The notes: generated from the letters alone by a model not told the origin. Counted from the first letter of the stretch, positions 9,132 to 18,967 are shown. The stretch: DNA of 64,000 bases from Polyangium jinanense (GCF_028435365.1 NZ_JAGTJJ010000002.1:620001-684000); one strand, 5' to 3'. Numbers and translations are program-made.

Positions 9132-10181
9132 TCAGCGCTCGGGGATCTTGATCTCCCCGCGGATCACGCGCTGCGCGAGCGCCTCGACCTTCTGCTTCGT
9201 GTCCTCGGGGATGCCCGCGGCGTGTGGCCCTTCGTCGACGTAGCCGACGGCGTCCTCGGCGAGGCCGAACGTGCGTAGCCCCGCCTGGAAGCGGCCCTCG
9301 GCCACGTCGCGGATCGTGTCGAAGACGGCGACGTCGCCGCGCTTGATCATGCTCGTCAGCACGGTGCCGGGCATCTCGTCGTGCTGATCGGTATCCACGC
9401 CGATCGCCTTCACGCCCATGTCGCGCGCCGCCTCGAAGACGCCGTGCCCCGTCGTTCCGGCCGCGTGGTAGACGATGTCCGCGCCCGCGGCGATTTCGCT
9501 GTTCGCGAGCGCCTTGCCTTTCACCGGATCGCGGAACGCATCGGGGGTCGTCCCCGCGAACCCCGCGTGCACCTCGCAGCGCGGACAAACCTCGTGCACG
9601 CCGGCGCGGTAGCCCGCCTCGAACTTGCGGATGAGCGGGATGTCCATGCCGCCGACGAACCCCACGTGGCCCGTCTTCGACATGAGCCCCGCGACCGCGC
9701 CGACGAGGAACGAGCCTTCTTCCTCGCGGAACCGAAGACCCGCGATGTTCGGCGGCATCACGCCCTCCATCGGCGGCGCGTAGTCGATGCAGGCGAAGCG
9801 CGTGCTCGGGAAATCACGCGCGACCACGTTCACGTCGGTCGAGAAGATGAACCCCACGCCGATCACGAGGTCGAAGCCACGCGCCGCGAAGAGGCGCATC
9901 GCTGCCTCGCGATCCTCTGCGCCGCTCGGCTCGAGCACCTCCGTCGTCACACCGAGCTCGCGCGCCGCGCGCGACAGGCCCTCGTACGCCGCGTCGTTGA
10001 AGCTCTTGTCGCCACGCCCGCCGACGTCGAACACGAGGCCCACGCGCACGTTCGCGTGTGGCCCTTCCGGGAGCGGCTCCTCTGCGCGCGCCGGAAGGAG
10101 CGTCGACGCGGCCGCCGCGAGCGAGACGACGAGCGTGACCACGGCGAGCTTCGATGCGGCAGGGGTGCTCCTTTCGGCCAT
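9132..10181 (-). CDS. BMP-family (PnrA-like) periplasmic substrate-binding protein
   Basis: This 349-aa protein has an N-terminal signal peptide (hydrophobic residues ~12-30, cleavage likely after LLPARA) and no lipobox cysteine. The mature part has BMP/PnrA signatures: GLVFDVGGRGDKSFNDAAYEG, a GVGFIF segment, FREEEGSFLVGAVAG, VGFVGGMDIPLIRKFEAGY and GVDTDQHD near the ligand cleft. Related proteins deliver nucleosides or related ligands to an ABC transporter. No permease or ATPase gene is next to it, so its partner is unknown. It is convergent with cdaR and divergent from the next gene. Confidence 0.88.
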   Translation of the reverse strand: MAERSTPAASKLAVVTLVVSLAAAASTLLPARAEEPLPEGPHANVRVGLVFDVGGRGDKSFNDAAYEGLSRAARELGVTTEVLEPSGAEDREAAMRLFAARGFDLVIGVGFIFSTDVNVVARDFPSTRFACIDYAPPMEGVMPPNIAGLRFREEEGSFLVGAVAGLMSKTGHVGFVGGMDIPLIRKFEAGYRAGVHEVCPRCEVHAGFAGTTPDAFRDPVKGKALANSEIAAGADIVYHAAGTTGHGVFEAARDMGVKAIGVDTDQHDEMPGTVLTSMIKRGDVAVFDTIRDVAEGRFQAGLRTFGLAEDAVGYVDEGPHAAGIPEDTKQKVEALAQRVIRGEIKIPER

Positions 10182-10246
10182 GGAGCGAGGCTAGCGCAGC
10201 GCCACGCTCGATGGAGCGGCGCGCCCGCGGTATAGTTCGCGCCTCG

Positions 10247-10924
10247 ATGCGTCCGGCCGTCCTGCTCGTCCTCGCCGCGCTCGCGTTCGCCGCGCCCGCC
10301 GGCGCCCAGACCGAGACGAAGCCCGCGCTGCTTGATCGTGTGGTCGTCCGCTGGCATGCGCCCGAGACGGGCGGTGTCACGCGTCCGCAGTTCGTTTACG
10401 AGCGCGAGCTCGCGTTCGAAGCGCGCCTCGAGGCCCTGGCCGATCCGGATCCGGATCCCGCTCCGTTCACGGATCGTCACGTACGCGCGGCGCTCGATCG
10501 CCATATCGCCGAGACGCTCCTCGCGAGCTTGCCCGTCCTGCCTGCGCCCGACGCGACCGAGATCGCGAGCCGCGCCGAGTCCGCGCGCGCGGTGCTCGAG
10601 CAACGCGTGAAGGGACGGGACAAGCTCATCGCCGCGGCGAAGGCTGAAGGGATCGGCTCGGACGAGATCGACGCGCTCCTGCGACGCCAGGCTCGCGCGA
10701 GCCTCTATCTCGACCGCATGGTCGCGCCGATGCTCGCGCCGAGCGACCCCGAGCTCCGCGCGCTCTTGCGCACGGGCACGACGCCGTTCACGGGTCGTCC
10801 GTACGAACAGGTTTCGGTCGCGCTCGGTCGGTGGGTCGTTTCGCAGCGGCTCGGCGAAGCGATCGCGAGTTACTTCCAGACCGCGCGCTCGCGCGTCACG
10901 GTCACGATCGTTCGCTCGCGCTAG
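10247..10924 (+). CDS. Hypothetical exported protein, 225 aa
   Basis: ATG 10247 begins a clear signal peptide (hydrophobic core LLVLAALAFAAPAGAQ, cleavage near AGA-Q). The earlier in-frame ATG would add 31 Arg-rich residues ahead of it. The mature protein is charged, mostly helical, and lacks cysteines or membrane segments. I do not recognise it. It is divergent from the BMP protein (66-base spacer) and nearly abuts the convergent UPF0158-like gene. Confidence 0.65.
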   Translation: MRPAVLLVLAALAFAAPAGAQTETKPALLDRVVVRWHAPETGGVTRPQFVYERELAFEARLEALADPDPDPAPFTDRHVRAALDRHIAETLLASLPVLPAPDATEIASRAESARAVLEQRVKGRDKLIAAAKAEGIGSDEIDALLRRQARASLYLDRMVAPMLAPSDPELRALLRTGTTPFTGRPYEQVSVALGRWVVSQRLGEAIASYFQTARSRVTVTIVRSR

Positions 10925-10930
10925 CGCGCG

Positions 10931-11830
10931 TCAGGACGAAGCGGAGCGCACTTCGCCGCCGACGATCTCTTGCGAGGCGGGAGCGGGCTCTTCCTCGGTG
11001 TGCGCGTGGCTGCCCTCGTAATGATGGGCGAACGAGCGCGCGGCGCGACGTGCCTTCAAGAACTCCGCGAAGGCCGTGAGCGTGTCGAGGTCGCGCGGCC
11101 CGAGGGCGTCGGCGATGTCGCGAAGATTCTTTCGCAGCGTCTCGACGCTCTTGCCGCGGCGCAGCTCGCGCGGCGGTTCTTCGCGGATCTCGCGCGTGCT
11201 CGGGACGGGCGCGGCCGCGGCGGCGGTGTCCGCGGGCTGTCCTTCTGCGCGGGAAGGCGGCTGCTCGGGCACCCACACGGGGCGTGCGATCGGGTTCAGC
11301 GCGTGCGCGTTGAGCCACGCTTCCATGAAGATGCGGAGACGCTCGCTGCGGAACGAGAACCAGCGCTCGCGCTCCGGGCCGTAGCTCATCAGCACGTCCT
11401 TGAAGCGGCGGAAGGCGCCTTTTCCGTCGATCGCCTGCGTCAGCTTTCCCTGCAGCTCCGGGTCCTCCACCATCGGGATGAACCGCTCCATCCAGCGATA
11501 CTGCTCGCGGGAGCTCACCGGATCGATGCGGAGGTAGTTCGCGTCGGCCGCGATGCGTGCGTGCATCTGCGGGTCCGCGACTCCGTCGACGACACGGAGG
11601 ACATCACCTGTCACGAGGTGAAGGTAAGAGTGAACCTCGGGCGCGTTGTTCTCGAACGCGTCCTCCAGCGCCTCCCAATCGATCGGGATGTCCCGGTAGA
11701 CCACCCCCGAGGTGGAAGGATTTTCAGGCTTCGGCATTTCCTCCTCATCGAGCGACACGACCCGACGTGTGGCGGGCCGGCCGGGCCTCTGCAGGGGAAC
11801 CAAGTGAGAACGGGAGCTCTCCGTTGACAT
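10931..11830 (-). CDS. UPF0158-like protein, 299 aa
   Basis: About residues 45-170 resemble UPF0158: a DIPIDWEALEDAFENN start, the YLHLVTGDVLRVV turn, and a central helical part with FRRFKDVLMSYGPERERWF. The function of the family is not established. The C-terminal third is an Ala/Pro-rich linker plus a charged helical segment ending in acidic residues. No signal peptide or membrane helix is seen. The gene is followed by the convergent exported hypothetical protein. Upstream lies a 267-base spacer before glpK's 3' end with no feature I could identify. Confidence 0.6.
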   Translation of the reverse strand: MSTESSRSHLVPLQRPGRPATRRVVSLDEEEMPKPENPSTSGVVYRDIPIDWEALEDAFENNAPEVHSYLHLVTGDVLRVVDGVADPQMHARIAADANYLRIDPVSSREQYRWMERFIPMVEDPELQGKLTQAIDGKGAFRRFKDVLMSYGPERERWFSFRSERLRIFMEAWLNAHALNPIARPVWVPEQPPSRAEGQPADTAAAAAPVPSTREIREEPPRELRRGKSVETLRKNLRDIADALGPRDLDTLTAFAEFLKARRAARSFAHHYEGSHAHTEEEPAPASQEIVGGEVRSASS

Positions 11831-12097
11831 AGAATTTTACGCTCTGTGAGGTCGCTTTGGGGTGAACTCTCGCAACATAGTGCCTGTTCCCCAGGCCGGA
11901 AGCTCGGCCATCTCCGTGGGATGGGCCCCCCCAAGACCGGTTCGTCTCGGGCGTCGGGTGTGCCGGCTTGCCAAGCGTCCCACGTCTTGTTCCCAGAATA
12001 CAGCGAGGTAGCAGGTTCGCGCCGGAAATGCTCGTCCAGCGAGCGGACGGGCGTGTCCGGCCGGAGTCCGTCTGTCCCGGGCGGCGGATCCAGGGCG

Positions 12098-13609
12098 TCA
12101 AGTGCGCGACGACCGGGTGCGGGCGATGGCGTCGGCCCAGCGGGCGAGATGGGCGTTTCGATCGGTGTCGGACATGCCGACCTCGAATGTCCGCTCGACC
12201 CGGGACATCCGGGCGGCGTCGCGCACGCCGTTGAAGAGGCCGGCGCCGACGCCGGCGAGCATGGCGGCGCCGCGGGCGGTCGATTCGAGCTCGATCGGGC
12301 GCTCGATCGTGATGGCCGCCGTGTCGGCCTGGTACTGCATGAGCAGGTCGTTGTTCGCGGCGCCGCCGTCGACGCGCATGCGGCCGAGGGGTTTGCCGAG
12401 GTCGTCGCACATGGCCCGGAGCAGGTCCGTCACTTCGAGCGCGATGCCTTCGAGCGTCGCGCGCGCGAGGTGCGCCTTCGTGGTGCCGCGCGTGATGCCG
12501 TGGATGATGCCGCGCGCGTCCGGATCCCAGTACGGCGCGCCGAGGCCGGAGAGCGCGGGCACGAACGTCACGCCTTCGCTCGACGGGACGCTCGCGGCGA
12601 GCGGCTCGATCTCGGCCGCGCTGCGGATGATGCCGAGCCCGTCGCGGAGCCACTGCACGGCCGCGCCCGCGATGAACGCGCTGCCTTCGAGCGCGAAGAC
12701 GACTTCGCTTCCGACCTTCCAGCCCACGGTCGTGAGCAGCCCGAAGCGGCTCGCGATCGGCTGCGCGCCCGTGTTGACGAGCACGAAGGCGCCCGTGCCG
12801 TACGTGCATTTCGCGTCGCCCGTATCGAAGCACGCCTGGCCGAAGAGCGCGGCTTGTTGATCGCCCGCGATGCCCGTGATCGGCACGCCGTCGGGCAGGT
12901 GCGGGAAACCAAGCGTCTTCGCGATGAGCCCGGCCGAGTCGACGATCTTCGGCAGAACGCTGCGCGGGGCGCGGAAGAGCTCGAGCATCGCCGGGTCCCA
13001 GTCGAGCGTCGCGAGGCTCATGAGCAGCGTGCGCGAGGCGTTCGTCACGTCGGTCGCGTGCACGGGCGAGCCGCCCATCGCGCCGCCGGACAGGCGCCAG
13101 ACGAGGTAGCTGTCGACCGTGCCGAACGCGAGCTCGCCGCGCTCGGCACGCTCGCGGGCGCCGTCGACGTTGTCGAGCAGCCACGTGAGCTTCGTGCCGC
13201 TGAAGTACGGATCGAGCACGAGGCCGGTCGTGCGTTTGACCGCGGGCTCGTGGCCGCCTTCGCGCAGCTTCGCGCACGCATCTGCGGTGCGCCGGTCTTG
13301 CCAGACGATCGCGCGGTGGATGGGCTTGTCGGTCGCGCGTTGCCAGACGAGCGTGGTCTCGCGCTGGTTCGTGATGCCGACGGCGGCGATGCGATCCCCT
13401 CTGACGCCGGCCGAGGCGAGCGCGGCCTCTACCGATTCGAGCACGCTTTGCCAGATGTCCTCGGGTTCGTGCTCGACGAGGCCGGGGCGCGGAAAGTGCT
13501 GGGGGAATTCGCGCGTCGCGCGTCCGCGGGTCGTCCCTGCCGTGTCGAGCACGAGCGAGGTCGTCCCGGTCGTCCCTTGATCGATCGCGAGCAGAAGGTC
13601 GGCGGCCAT
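12098..13609 (-). CDS. glpK: Glycerol kinase
   Basis: The 503-aa FGGY-family kinase phosphorylates glycerol to sn-glycerol-3-phosphate. Signatures: the N-terminal ATP-binding DQGTTGTTSLVLD, WQDRRTADAC, SGTKLTWLLDNV (glycerol-site region), the GIAGDQQAALFGQACF block of FGGY kinases, and the C-terminal ALSGLGAPYWDPDARG and RVDGGAANNDLLMQ motifs. Length matches the family. No glycerol facilitator or glycerol-3-phosphate dehydrogenase is adjacent. It is divergent from the cyclase gene across a 175-base spacer. Confidence 0.95.
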   Translation of the reverse strand: MAADLLLAIDQGTTGTTSLVLDTAGTTRGRATREFPQHFPRPGLVEHEPEDIWQSVLESVEAALASAGVRGDRIAAVGITNQRETTLVWQRATDKPIHRAIVWQDRRTADACAKLREGGHEPAVKRTTGLVLDPYFSGTKLTWLLDNVDGARERAERGELAFGTVDSYLVWRLSGGAMGGSPVHATDVTNASRTLLMSLATLDWDPAMLELFRAPRSVLPKIVDSAGLIAKTLGFPHLPDGVPITGIAGDQQAALFGQACFDTGDAKCTYGTGAFVLVNTGAQPIASRFGLLTTVGWKVGSEVVFALEGSAFIAGAAVQWLRDGLGIIRSAAEIEPLAASVPSSEGVTFVPALSGLGAPYWDPDARGIIHGITRGTTKAHLARATLEGIALEVTDLLRAMCDDLGKPLGRMRVDGGAANNDLLMQYQADTAAITIERPIELESTARGAAMLAGVGAGLFNGVRDAARMSRVERTFEVGMSDTDRNAHLARWADAIARTRSSRT

Positions 13610-13784
13610 GGTTTCGGGCCTAGCCTGGCGGCCGCGCCGGGGGAAGGACGATCGGCGCGTCGAACCCCTCGCTTAATGTCACGAGAAGGAATACACTTCT
13701 GCCCGTACCGGTTCGGCGGCCGTCTGCATTCGTGTGGGCAGGGCCTCCCGTGGTTCTCGGAATGCAAGCGCAACGGCTCACCTG

Positions 13785-15782
13785 ATGGCTCGACTGATCC
13801 TGCAGACCGCCGAAGGGCAGCAGGCCATCGAGCTGCGGCCCGTGAACTCGTTGGGGCGCCACCCCAACAACTCGATCCAGCTGCTCGACAAGATCGTCTC
13901 CAAGGAGCACTGCATCATCGAGCTCCGCGGGACGCAGTTTTACCTGCGTGATCTGGGCAGCCTGAACGGGACGTTCATCAACAACGAGCGGGTCCGCGGC
14001 GAGGCTCCCCTGAAGCACGGCGACGAGATCGCCCTCGGATCGACGCGCGGCCGCTTCGACGACACGCCCGTCGCAGGCGTGGCCGCTGGTCCGCCGCCCG
14101 TTCCGGCTCCGCCGCCGCAGCCGCAAGCGTGGGCCGCGACGCCCGGGCCCGCGCCCGTCGCGCCTTCGCCCCTTGCGCAGTCGGCGCACGTCCTGCCTGC
14201 CGTGCCCGCCGTCCCCGCGAACCGGCCGCCGCCCGGTGCGTTCGCGCCGCCGCCGATGCCACCGCGCCCTCCGCCGCCGCAAGCTGGGCACGCGCAGCCG
14301 CATCCGGGTGTTGCGCCGCGACCGCAGGGGCCTGGGCTGCCGGCGCCAAACCCGGCGCTCGGCATCCCGAACGCGAACCCCAACATGACGATGATGGGGA
14401 AGGGCTCGGGCGCGCACACGTTCATCACGGGCCCGCACTCGTACGTCGCGCAGGGCACGCGCATCGACCTGAACGATCAAGCGCGCCAGATCGGCACGCA
14501 GATCGCCGCGGTGGAGAAGGGGTTCTTGCCCTTCGACCGCCTCGCGAACGATCACAACCAGCTCCGCGCCGACTACGAGCGTCTGCGCCTCTCGCACGAG
14601 CTCGCGCGCGACATCGCCTCCGAGCGCGACACGTCGAAGCTGCTCGACAAGGTCCTCGCGAGCATCATCAAGTTCATCAAGGCCGACCGCGGCGTCATCT
14701 TCCTCCGCGACGACCAGAACGGCGAGCTCATGCCGCGCGCCTCGCAGCGCCGCGACGGCACCACGGCGCCGATCAGCGTCTCGTCGACGATCCTGAACCA
14801 CGTGGTCAAGGAGCGCGCGGCCGTCCTCACGCACGACGCGGCCATGGACTTCGCCGCCTCCAAGGGCAAGAGCATGATCCTGAACCGGATCAGCTCGGCC
14901 ATCGTCGTGCCGCTCGTCGCGCCGAACAACACGCAGGACGTGCTCGGCGTGCTCTGGCTCGACTCGGAGACGCTCGCGCAGTTCCAGCCGAAGGACCTCG
15001 AGCTCGTGGTGGCCGTGGCCCACCAGGCCTCGATGTTCATCGAGATCAACATCCTCGGAAAGAAGATCGAGAACGAGATCATCGCCCGCGAGCGCTTCTC
15101 GCGGCTGCTCTCGCCGAACATCGCCGAGCGCGTGATGAGCGGCCAGCTCGAGGTGCGCCTCGGCGGTCAGCGCGTCGAGGAGTGCACGGTCTTCAACAGC
15201 GACATCCGCGGCTTCACCGCGATGAGCGAGAACACCCCGCCCGAAGAGCTCGTCGACATGCTGAACGAGTACTTCGAGCTCATGGTGGACACGATCTTCA
15301 AGTACGAGGGCACGCTCGACAAATTCATGGGCGACGGGATCATGGCCATCTGGGGCGCGCCCGTGATCCACCCCGACGACGCGATCCGCAGCGTGCAATG
15401 CGCGCTGGAGATGGGCGAGGTGCTCGGCGACTTCAACCGAAGGCGCCTGCAGCGCGACCTCGCGCCGCTCGCGATCGGCATCGGCATCCATACGGGCCCG
15501 CTCGTCGCGGGCTACATCGGGAGCTCGAAAGCGCTCTCGTACACCGTCATCGGCGACACGGCGAACACGTCGGCGCGGCTCTGCTCGGTCGCGCTGGCGG
15601 GGCAGATCGTGGTCAGCGAGATGACGCACGACAGGCTCGCGGGGCGCTTCGAAACGGAGGAGCTCCCGTCGGCCAAGGTGAAGGGCAAGGAGAAGCCGCT
15701 GCGCGTGTTCAACGTGATCCGCGCGGCGACGTCGGTGCAGGTCCCCGCGAACATCGTCGCGGAACCGACGATCTCGGAGTGA
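13785..15782 (+). CDS. FHA-GAF-class III adenylate/guanylate cyclase
   Basis: The 665-aa product has, in order, an FHA domain (1-95; SLGRHPNNSIQLLDKIVSKEH and LRDLGSLNGTFINNERV), a ~120-residue Pro/Ala linker, a GAF domain (~260-430, after a helical segment) and a class III cyclase domain (~460-640). Catalytic features include FNSDIRGFT with the first metal Asp near residue 472, LDKFMGDGIMAIWG with the substrate Lys and second metal Asp, and YTVIGDTANTSARL with the transition-state Arg. FHA binds phosphothreonine, so input from a Ser/Thr kinase is inferred. ATG 13785 is chosen because it starts directly at the FHA domain. Confidence 0.92.
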   Translation: MARLILQTAEGQQAIELRPVNSLGRHPNNSIQLLDKIVSKEHCIIELRGTQFYLRDLGSLNGTFINNERVRGEAPLKHGDEIALGSTRGRFDDTPVAGVAAGPPPVPAPPPQPQAWAATPGPAPVAPSPLAQSAHVLPAVPAVPANRPPPGAFAPPPMPPRPPPPQAGHAQPHPGVAPRPQGPGLPAPNPALGIPNANPNMTMMGKGSGAHTFITGPHSYVAQGTRIDLNDQARQIGTQIAAVEKGFLPFDRLANDHNQLRADYERLRLSHELARDIASERDTSKLLDKVLASIIKFIKADRGVIFLRDDQNGELMPRASQRRDGTTAPISVSSTILNHVVKERAAVLTHDAAMDFAASKGKSMILNRISSAIVVPLVAPNNTQDVLGVLWLDSETLAQFQPKDLELVVAVAHQASMFIEINILGKKIENEIIARERFSRLLSPNIAERVMSGQLEVRLGGQRVEECTVFNSDIRGFTAMSENTPPEELVDMLNEYFELMVDTIFKYEGTLDKFMGDGIMAIWGAPVIHPDDAIRSVQCALEMGEVLGDFNRRRLQRDLAPLAIGIGIHTGPLVAGYIGSSKALSYTVIGDTANTSARLCSVALAGQIVVSEMTHDRLAGRFETEELPSAKVKGKEKPLRVFNVIRAATSVQVPANIVAEPTISE

Positions 15783-15794
15783 CCACGGGCTGCC

Positions 15795-16742
15795 ATGTTC
15801 GTGCTGCCGTTCGAGAAGCCGATCGCAGACCTCGTCGAGAAGGTGAGGGCGTTGCGCGCGCTCGCCGCCTCCGATCGCAGGTTCGAACCCGAGCTCCAGC
15901 GCCTCGAAGAGAAGACCTCGCGCCTCGCGCGCGAGATCTTCGCGGACCTCACGCCGATCCAGAAGGTCCAGCTCTCGCGCCACGCGAACCGGCCCTACAC
16001 GCTCGACTACGTGAAGCGGCTGTTCACCGGATGGGTTGAGCTCAAAGGAGATCGGCGCTTCGCCGACGATCAGGCGATCGTCGCGGGGCTCGCGACGTAC
16101 CACGGCCGCAGCGTCGTCGTGGTCGGTCAGCAGAAGGGGCGCGGCACGAAGGAGAACGTGAAGCGCAACTTCGGCATGCCCAACCCCGAGGGCTACCGGA
16201 AGGCGATTCGCATGTACGAGCTCGCCGACAAGTTCGGCCTGCCCGTGCTCACGTTCATCGACACGCCCGGCGCGTATCCCGGCATCGGCGCCGAGGAGCG
16301 CGGGCAGAGCGAGGCCATCGGCGCGGCGCTCGCGGCCATGGCGAGGGCGCGCGTGCCGATCGTCGCGACGATCATCGGCGAAGGTGGGTCGGGCGGCGCG
16401 CTCGCGCTCGGCGTGGCGAATCGCGTGATCATGATGGAGTTCGGTTGCTACTCGGTCATCACGCCCGAGGGGTGCGCGGCGATCCTGTGGAACGACGGCG
16501 CGCGCGCGGATGAGGCCGCGGCGCAGCTCAAGATCACGGCGCCGGAGCTGCTCCAGCTCGGCGTGGTCGACATCGTCGTGGAGGAGCCGACGGGTGGTGC
16601 GCATCAAGACCACGACGAGGCTGCGCGGATGCTCGACCTGACCTTGTGGCAGACGCTCACCTCGCTCGACGGTCTCTCGGGCGACGAGCTCGTCGACGAT
16701 CGGTACCGTCGCTTCCGCGCGCTCGGGTCTTTCCTCGCCTGA
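15795..16742 (+). CDS. accA: Acetyl-CoA carboxylase carboxyltransferase subunit alpha
   Basis: This 315-aa subunit transfers the carboxyl group from biotin to acetyl-CoA in the first step of fatty acid synthesis. It has the full family profile: FEKPIADLVEKV at the N-terminus, YTLDYVKRLFTGW, GDRRFADDQAIVAGLA, NFGMPNPEGYRKA, FIDTPGAYPGIGAEERGQ, GEGGSGGALALGVAN, and YSVITPEGCAAILW in the crotonase-fold C-terminal half. Only 12 bases separate it from the cyclase gene. The partner accD is not in the window. Confidence 0.95.
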   Translation: MFVLPFEKPIADLVEKVRALRALAASDRRFEPELQRLEEKTSRLAREIFADLTPIQKVQLSRHANRPYTLDYVKRLFTGWVELKGDRRFADDQAIVAGLATYHGRSVVVVGQQKGRGTKENVKRNFGMPNPEGYRKAIRMYELADKFGLPVLTFIDTPGAYPGIGAEERGQSEAIGAALAAMARARVPIVATIIGEGGSGGALALGVANRVIMMEFGCYSVITPEGCAAILWNDGARADEAAAQLKITAPELLQLGVVDIVVEEPTGGAHQDHDEAARMLDLTLWQTLTSLDGLSGDELVDDRYRRFRALGSFLA

Positions 16743-16802
16743 CCTTTCCCGGACAGCGGGCCGGCGCTATACGCGGCGGATGCGTTTCGATTGGGAGCGG
16801 CC

Positions 16803-17762
16803 GTGACCGTACCCGTCGCTCTCGTCGGCTGCGGCGCGTGGGGCGAGAACCTGCTCCGGGTGCTCTGCGAGAGCCCGCGGGCCGAGCTCGTCGCGGTCGC
16901 CGACACGAGCGCGGCGCGGCGTGAGGTCGCGCGCGTGAAGGCGCCCTCCGCGGCGATCGTCGAGAGCCTGGAGGAGGCGATCGGGCTCGGCGCGCGTGCC
17001 GTGGTGATCGCCACGCCGCCGCGCTCGCATGCGTCGCTCGTGCTGACGGCGCTCGATGCGGGGCTCGACGTGCTCGTCGAGAAGCCGCTCGCGGTCTCGG
17101 CGGCGGATGCGGAGCGATGCACGCTTCGCGCGGCGTCGCTCGGTCGCGTGGCGATGGTGGGGCACCTTTTGCGGTATCACCCGGCGGTCGAGCGGCTCGT
17201 CGCGATGGTGCACGACGGCGCGCTCGGCACGGTCCGACACTTCGCGGCGTCGCGGCTCTCCATTCGTGGGGATCGATCGGTGCCGGCGCTCTGGTCGCTC
17301 GGGCCGCACGATCTCTCGATCGTGCATGCGATCGAGCCGCTCCGGATCGAGGCGCTCGAGGTTACGAGCGGTCCGGAGGGGGATCCGGTCGTGCTCGGCT
17401 TGCGGCTCGCGACCGGGTTTGCCGCGCGGATCGAGCTTTCCCGCGTGCATGCGACGAAGGAGCGGCGGATCGTGGTCGTGGGCTCATCCGCCGTGGCGAT
17501 GCTCGACGACGTGCGCGCGCCGGATCGCATTTTTCTCTCCCGTCCACCTTTGCGGAGTGACGGACTCTTCGAGGGGCCGACCGAGGAGATCCGCGTCCCG
17601 TGGCGCGAGCCGATGGCCGTGGAGATCGATCACTTCCTGCATTGCGTGGAGGAGCGCCGCGCGCCGCGCACGCCGTTCGAGGAGGGCGCGGTCGTCGTGC
17701 GTGCGCTCGGGCAGGCGGAGCGGGTGCTCAGGCCGGCCTCGCTTCGAGCCGAAGGATCGTGA
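16803..17762 (+). CDS. Gfo/Idh/MocA-family NAD(P)-dependent oxidoreductase
   Basis: The Rossmann motif VALVGCGAWGENLLRVL lies at the N-terminus, with VVIATPPRSHASLVLTALDAG and the family marker EKPLAVS around residue 95, followed by the C-terminal alpha/beta domain (HLLRYHPAVERLVAMV, then SLGPHDLSIVHAIEP). Members act on sugars or other hydroxylated substrates; the substrate here is unknown. I prefer GTG 16803 because GGGAG lies a few bases before it. TTG 16791 would add four residues. The last 35 bases overlap the convergent metallophosphoesterase gene. Confidence 0.88.
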   Translation: MTVPVALVGCGAWGENLLRVLCESPRAELVAVADTSAARREVARVKAPSAAIVESLEEAIGLGARAVVIATPPRSHASLVLTALDAGLDVLVEKPLAVSAADAERCTLRAASLGRVAMVGHLLRYHPAVERLVAMVHDGALGTVRHFAASRLSIRGDRSVPALWSLGPHDLSIVHAIEPLRIEALEVTSGPEGDPVVLGLRLATGFAARIELSRVHATKERRIVVVGSSAVAMLDDVRAPDRIFLSRPPLRSDGLFEGPTEEIRVPWREPMAVEIDHFLHCVEERRAPRTPFEEGAVVVRALGQAERVLRPASLRAEGS

Positions 17763-18879
17763 TCTCCGGCGCTGCGCCGAGGCGCACCGGCGGCCCCGTC
17801 GTGCCGAGCCCCGGGCTCACGTAAAGCCACGCGTCGCCCTCGCGGTACAGGTCCGCGTGATAGCGATACACGCGGGCGGACAGATTGTACCGCCTCGTAA
17901 GAAACGGCACGCCGACCTGTCCCCAGTGCGTGTGGCCCGACAGCACGAGCGACGCGCCCCGTGCGGATAGATCCGGGAAGAGCTGCGGATCGTGGGCCAG
18001 CACGACGAGCGGCGCGCCGTGATCGTGGCCGTCGAGCGCGCGGCGCACGTTCGCGCGGCGTGACCAGGTGTCGTCGACGCCTGCGATCGTGAGGCGCTCG
18101 CCGCCGCGCTCGATGGCCGTGCGTTCGTTCCGCAAGACGCCGATGCCGGCCTCGCGCAGCTTCCCCACGAGCGCCTCGCCGTCGCCGAAGTAGTCGTGGT
18201 TGCCCATCACGGCGATCACCCCGTCGCGGCTCTTCATCGAGCGCGCGAGATCGGCGATCTCGCCGTGGAACGCGTTGCCGCTCGTCACGTAATCGCCCGT
18301 GAGCGCGACGAGGTCGACATCGAGCGCGCGCACGGTCTCCGCCCAGCGATCGGCGTGCTCGCGTGGGCAGAGCGCGCCGATGTGCAGGTCCGACAGGTGC
18401 GCGATGCGGTAGCCGTCGAAGGCGGCCGGCAGACCGCGGATGGGCACGTCGATCGTGCGCACGCGGACCCAGCGACGCCGCACGAACACGCCCCAGCCGG
18501 CGAGCGCGAGCCCGACCGCGTACGCCACGATCGCGAGCGAGCCCGACGTCGGCACGAGCGTCGCCGGCACGACGAAGCTCGCGAGCATCGCGAGGGCGAG
18601 GCCGACGAGCCAGAGCGGCAGCGCGGCGACGAGCGCGCACCAGTGCGCGTAATACGGCTCCTCGACGAGCAGCCGCTGCAGGCGTGGGACCGGACGATCG
18701 GCCGACGCGAGCTTGATCCGTCCGCGAAACGCATAAGCGGAGAGCGCGCAGAGCGCGAGCGCGACGAACCACGGCGCGGGGACGCCGAGACGCACGAAGA
18801 TCGCGTGGACCGCCACGGCGAACGTCACGTGCAGCGCGATCGTCACGGCAAAGAGGACGGTCCAGAACCTTCGCATCAC
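17728..18879 (-). CDS. Metallophosphoesterase with four N-terminal membrane helices
   Basis: Residues ~10-150 contain four membrane helices. The C-terminal part is a calcineurin-type phosphoesterase of the YaeI/YkuE group: AHLSDLHIGAL (metal Asp/His), LTGDYVTSGN, AVMGNHDYFGDGEALV, LAHDPQLF and SGHTHWGQVGVPF. The catalytic face is presumably on the outer side of the cytoplasmic membrane, as for related enzymes acting on lipid or cell-wall phosphates. All five phosphoesterase motifs are intact. Its 3' end overlaps the convergent oxidoreductase gene by 35 bases. Confidence 0.88.
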   Translation of the reverse strand: MMRRFWTVLFAVTIALHVTFAVAVHAIFVRLGVPAPWFVALALCALSAYAFRGRIKLASADRPVPRLQRLLVEEPYYAHWCALVAALPLWLVGLALAMLASFVVPATLVPTSGSLAIVAYAVGLALAGWGVFVRRRWVRVRTIDVPIRGLPAAFDGYRIAHLSDLHIGALCPREHADRWAETVRALDVDLVALTGDYVTSGNAFHGEIADLARSMKSRDGVIAVMGNHDYFGDGEALVGKLREAGIGVLRNERTAIERGGERLTIAGVDDTWSRRANVRRALDGHDHGAPLVVLAHDPQLFPDLSARGASLVLSGHTHWGQVGVPFLTRRYNLSARVYRYHADLYREGDAWLYVSPGLGTTGPPVRLGAAPEITILRLEARPA

Positions 18880-18967
18880 CCTCGGGGTCGGCAGGAAAAT
18901 GGCTGCTTTACGTCGACCGAAGCTTCATGCTAGCGCGCGGGTCCCAAGATCACAGGGAGCAGGCACG

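Noticed and set aside
13620..16613. A ~1000-residue minus-strand frame across the cyclase and accA
   Set aside because: Same GC artefact; the plus strand carries two complete, motif-confirmed genes there.
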